Origin: an uncultured Clostridia bacterium
GTDB lineage: Bacteria > Bacillota > Clostridia > UBA1381
Direction of reading: 5' to 3'
DNA: 64,000 nucleotides
NCBI GenBank assembly: GCA_934462945.1
Contig: CAKSJF010000002.1
Span: 14,340 to 78,339, forward strand
The position numbers were made by a program, and so were the translations under genes. Position 1 is the stretch's first letter. Each line of letters starts with the position of its first letter. Shown here piece by piece: positions 63,243 to 64,000 of this stretch. Below the pieces are notes generated by a model, which was not told where the DNA came from, searched no databases, and was given only the letters and a program-made list of their open reading frames with translations.

Positions 63243-63260
63243 TTGTTATTTAGTTGACAA
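63243..63260 (+). promoter_or_regulatory. Candidate Rex operator in the rex promoter
   Basis: TTGTTATTTAGTTGACAA matches 12 of 14 defined positions of TTGTTAAnnnnTTAACAA. It overlaps the -35 box, so Rex could repress its own gene. Confidence 0.55.
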
Positions 63261-63282
63261 TATCCCGAATTTATGATAAAAT
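63254..63282 (+). promoter_or_regulatory. Promoter of rex
   Basis: TTGACA (63254-63259), 17-bp spacer, TAAAAT (63277-63282) with TG at 63274-63275. Confidence 0.8.
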
Positions 63283-63318
63283 AAAGCAAAGGAAACAGGG
63301 AAAAAGGAGAGAATTTCT

Positions 63319-63960
63319 GTGCAGGATAACAGCAAAAAGGTTCCCTCGGTTGTGGTGAAGCGCCTGCCGCGCTATTACCGCTATCTGGGAGAATTATTAA
63401 AGCAGGATATTTTGCGGATTTCATCCGGTGCGCTGAGCGCAAAAATGAATGTGACTGCTTCGCAGATTCGCCAGGATTTTAATTATTTCGGCGGATTCGG
63501 ACAGCAGGGGTATGGCTATAATGTTGAATTTTTATACAACGAAATCGGAAGAATTTTAGGGCTCCAGGAGGGATACCGCACCATTATTGTCGGAGCGGGA
63601 AATCTGGGGCATGCGCTTGCTAATCATTCTGCGTTTGCAAAGCGCGGATTCCGGCTGTGCGCCATTTTCGACCGCGATCCGGAGCTGATCGGAAAGGTTG
63701 TAAACGGTGTGGAAATTTTGCCGGATACGGAAATGGAACGCTTTATCCGGGAAAACCAGATTGATATCGGAATTTTAGCACTGCCGAAGTCGGTGATTCA
63801 AAGTGTTGCCGATTCCTTGGTGGAATACGGAATTAAGGGACTTTGGAACTTCTCCTATGTGGAGCTGAAAACAAAAAAACCGGTTGCGGTGGAAAACGTT
63901 CACCTGATTGACAGCATGATGATGTTATCTTATAAAATCAAACAGGATGAAGAAAAATGA
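63319..63960 (+). CDS. rex: Redox-sensing transcriptional repressor Rex
   Basis: 213 residues. N-terminal winged helix (about 13-75; VTASQIRQDFNYFGGFGQQG, recognition helix and wing), Rossmann domain with GAGNLGHAL (about 94-102) that senses the NADH/NAD ratio, and a C-terminal swapped helix. Controls fermentation and respiration genes in Gram-positives; when NADH is high it leaves DNA. GTG start 63319 with AAAGGAGAG upstream. A likely Rex site overlaps the -35 box, and a terminator ends the window. Confidence 0.95.
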   Translation: MQDNSKKVPSVVVKRLPRYYRYLGELLKQDILRISSGALSAKMNVTASQIRQDFNYFGGFGQQGYGYNVEFLYNEIGRILGLQEGYRTIIVGAGNLGHALANHSAFAKRGFRLCAIFDRDPELIGKVVNGVEILPDTEMERFIRENQIDIGILALPKSVIQSVADSLVEYGIKGLWNFSYVELKTKKPVAVENVHLIDSMMMLSYKIKQDEEK

Positions 63961-63976
63961 ATATTTATACAAAAAG

Positions 63977-64000
63977 ATCTGCCGTCAGGCAGATTTTTTT
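63977..64000 (+). terminator. Terminator of rex
   Basis: ATCTGCC (63977-63983), GTCA loop, GGCAGAT (63988-63994), then T-run to the window end. Confidence 0.88.

Noticed and set aside
1..64000. CRISPR array, prophage, insertion sequence or toxin-antitoxin system
   Set aside because: No regularly spaced short repeats, transposase, integrase or phage structural genes were seen; the only tandem repeats (5923-6369) have two long copies without spacers.

Overview
The window looks like the chromosome of an anaerobic, Gram-positive, low-to-moderate GC member of the Clostridia. Supporting signs are a CtsR-McsA-McsB-ClpC heat-shock operon, Rex, rubrerythrin, a BMP-type nucleoside ABC transporter, an EcfA1-EcfA2-EcfT module, a protein with SLH (S-layer anchoring) domains, copper-amine-oxidase-like stalk domains, strong Shine-Dalgarno sites, and many TTGACA-17-TATAAT promoters. 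I cannot name the species. I see no prophage, insertion sequence, CRISPR array or rRNA.

Layout. 1-5.9 kb: tail of a trehalase-like enzyme, xpt, and a nucleoside ABC importer (binding protein, ATPase, two permeases) closed by a terminator. 5.9-6.45 kb: a tandem ~200-nt repeat array ending in an elongator tRNA-Met on the minus strand. 6.5-14.2 kb: a YoaK-like membrane protein diverges from a surface-sugar operon (NTP_transf_5 nucleotidyltransferase, CapE, CapF, CapG, secreted stalk/LRR/SGNH-like protein). 14.4-18.9 kb: EamA transporter, a small membrane protein, rubrerythrin, and an MBOAT plus SGNH O-acylation pair. 18.9-25.5 kb: an AraC regulator divergent from a six-gene operon that alternates TIM-barrel isomerases and Gfo/Idh/MocA dehydrogenases and ends in mannonate dehydratase and a UxuB-like SDR. 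25.6-31.5 kb: polysaccharide deacetylase, a divergent ParE/ParC pair, and a TagA-family glycosyltransferase.

31.6-37.2 kb: an apparently acquired carbohydrate island (beta-propeller hydrolase-like protein, PnuC-like transporter with a decayed duplicate, SGNH esterase, sialidase-like protein) read away from a divergent AraC gene. 37.3-41.6 kb: ClpC, McsB, McsA and CtsR under a textbook CtsR box. 41.8-46.1 kb: argB, the SLH protein, and a damaged VanX-like gene fused to an orphan reading frame. 46.1-57.0 kb: housekeeping genes (rRNA methyltransferase, ECF module, truA, DUF5711, CvpA, ilvD, rho, trmN6-like, rsmI). 57.3-59.4 kb: a second secreted stalk-domain protein. 59.4-63.1 kb: an argD-argF-GNAT-argC operon on the minus strand with an ARG box on its promoter. 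63.3-64 kb: rex with a likely self-regulatory site and a terminator.

How the parts fit. The strongest candidates for undescribed biology are the alternating isomerase/dehydrogenase operon at 19.8-25.5 kb, which resembles an oxidise-then-eliminate sugar or glycoside route feeding mannonate to 2-keto-3-deoxygluconate. Next come the tRNA-linked repeat array and the nested terminator element at 14.2 kb, the short GNAT in the arginine operon as a possible N-acetylglutamate synthase, and the degenerate SGNH domain of the surface protein. Regulatory sites were read by eye and functions were assigned from recognised motifs; no database search was possible.
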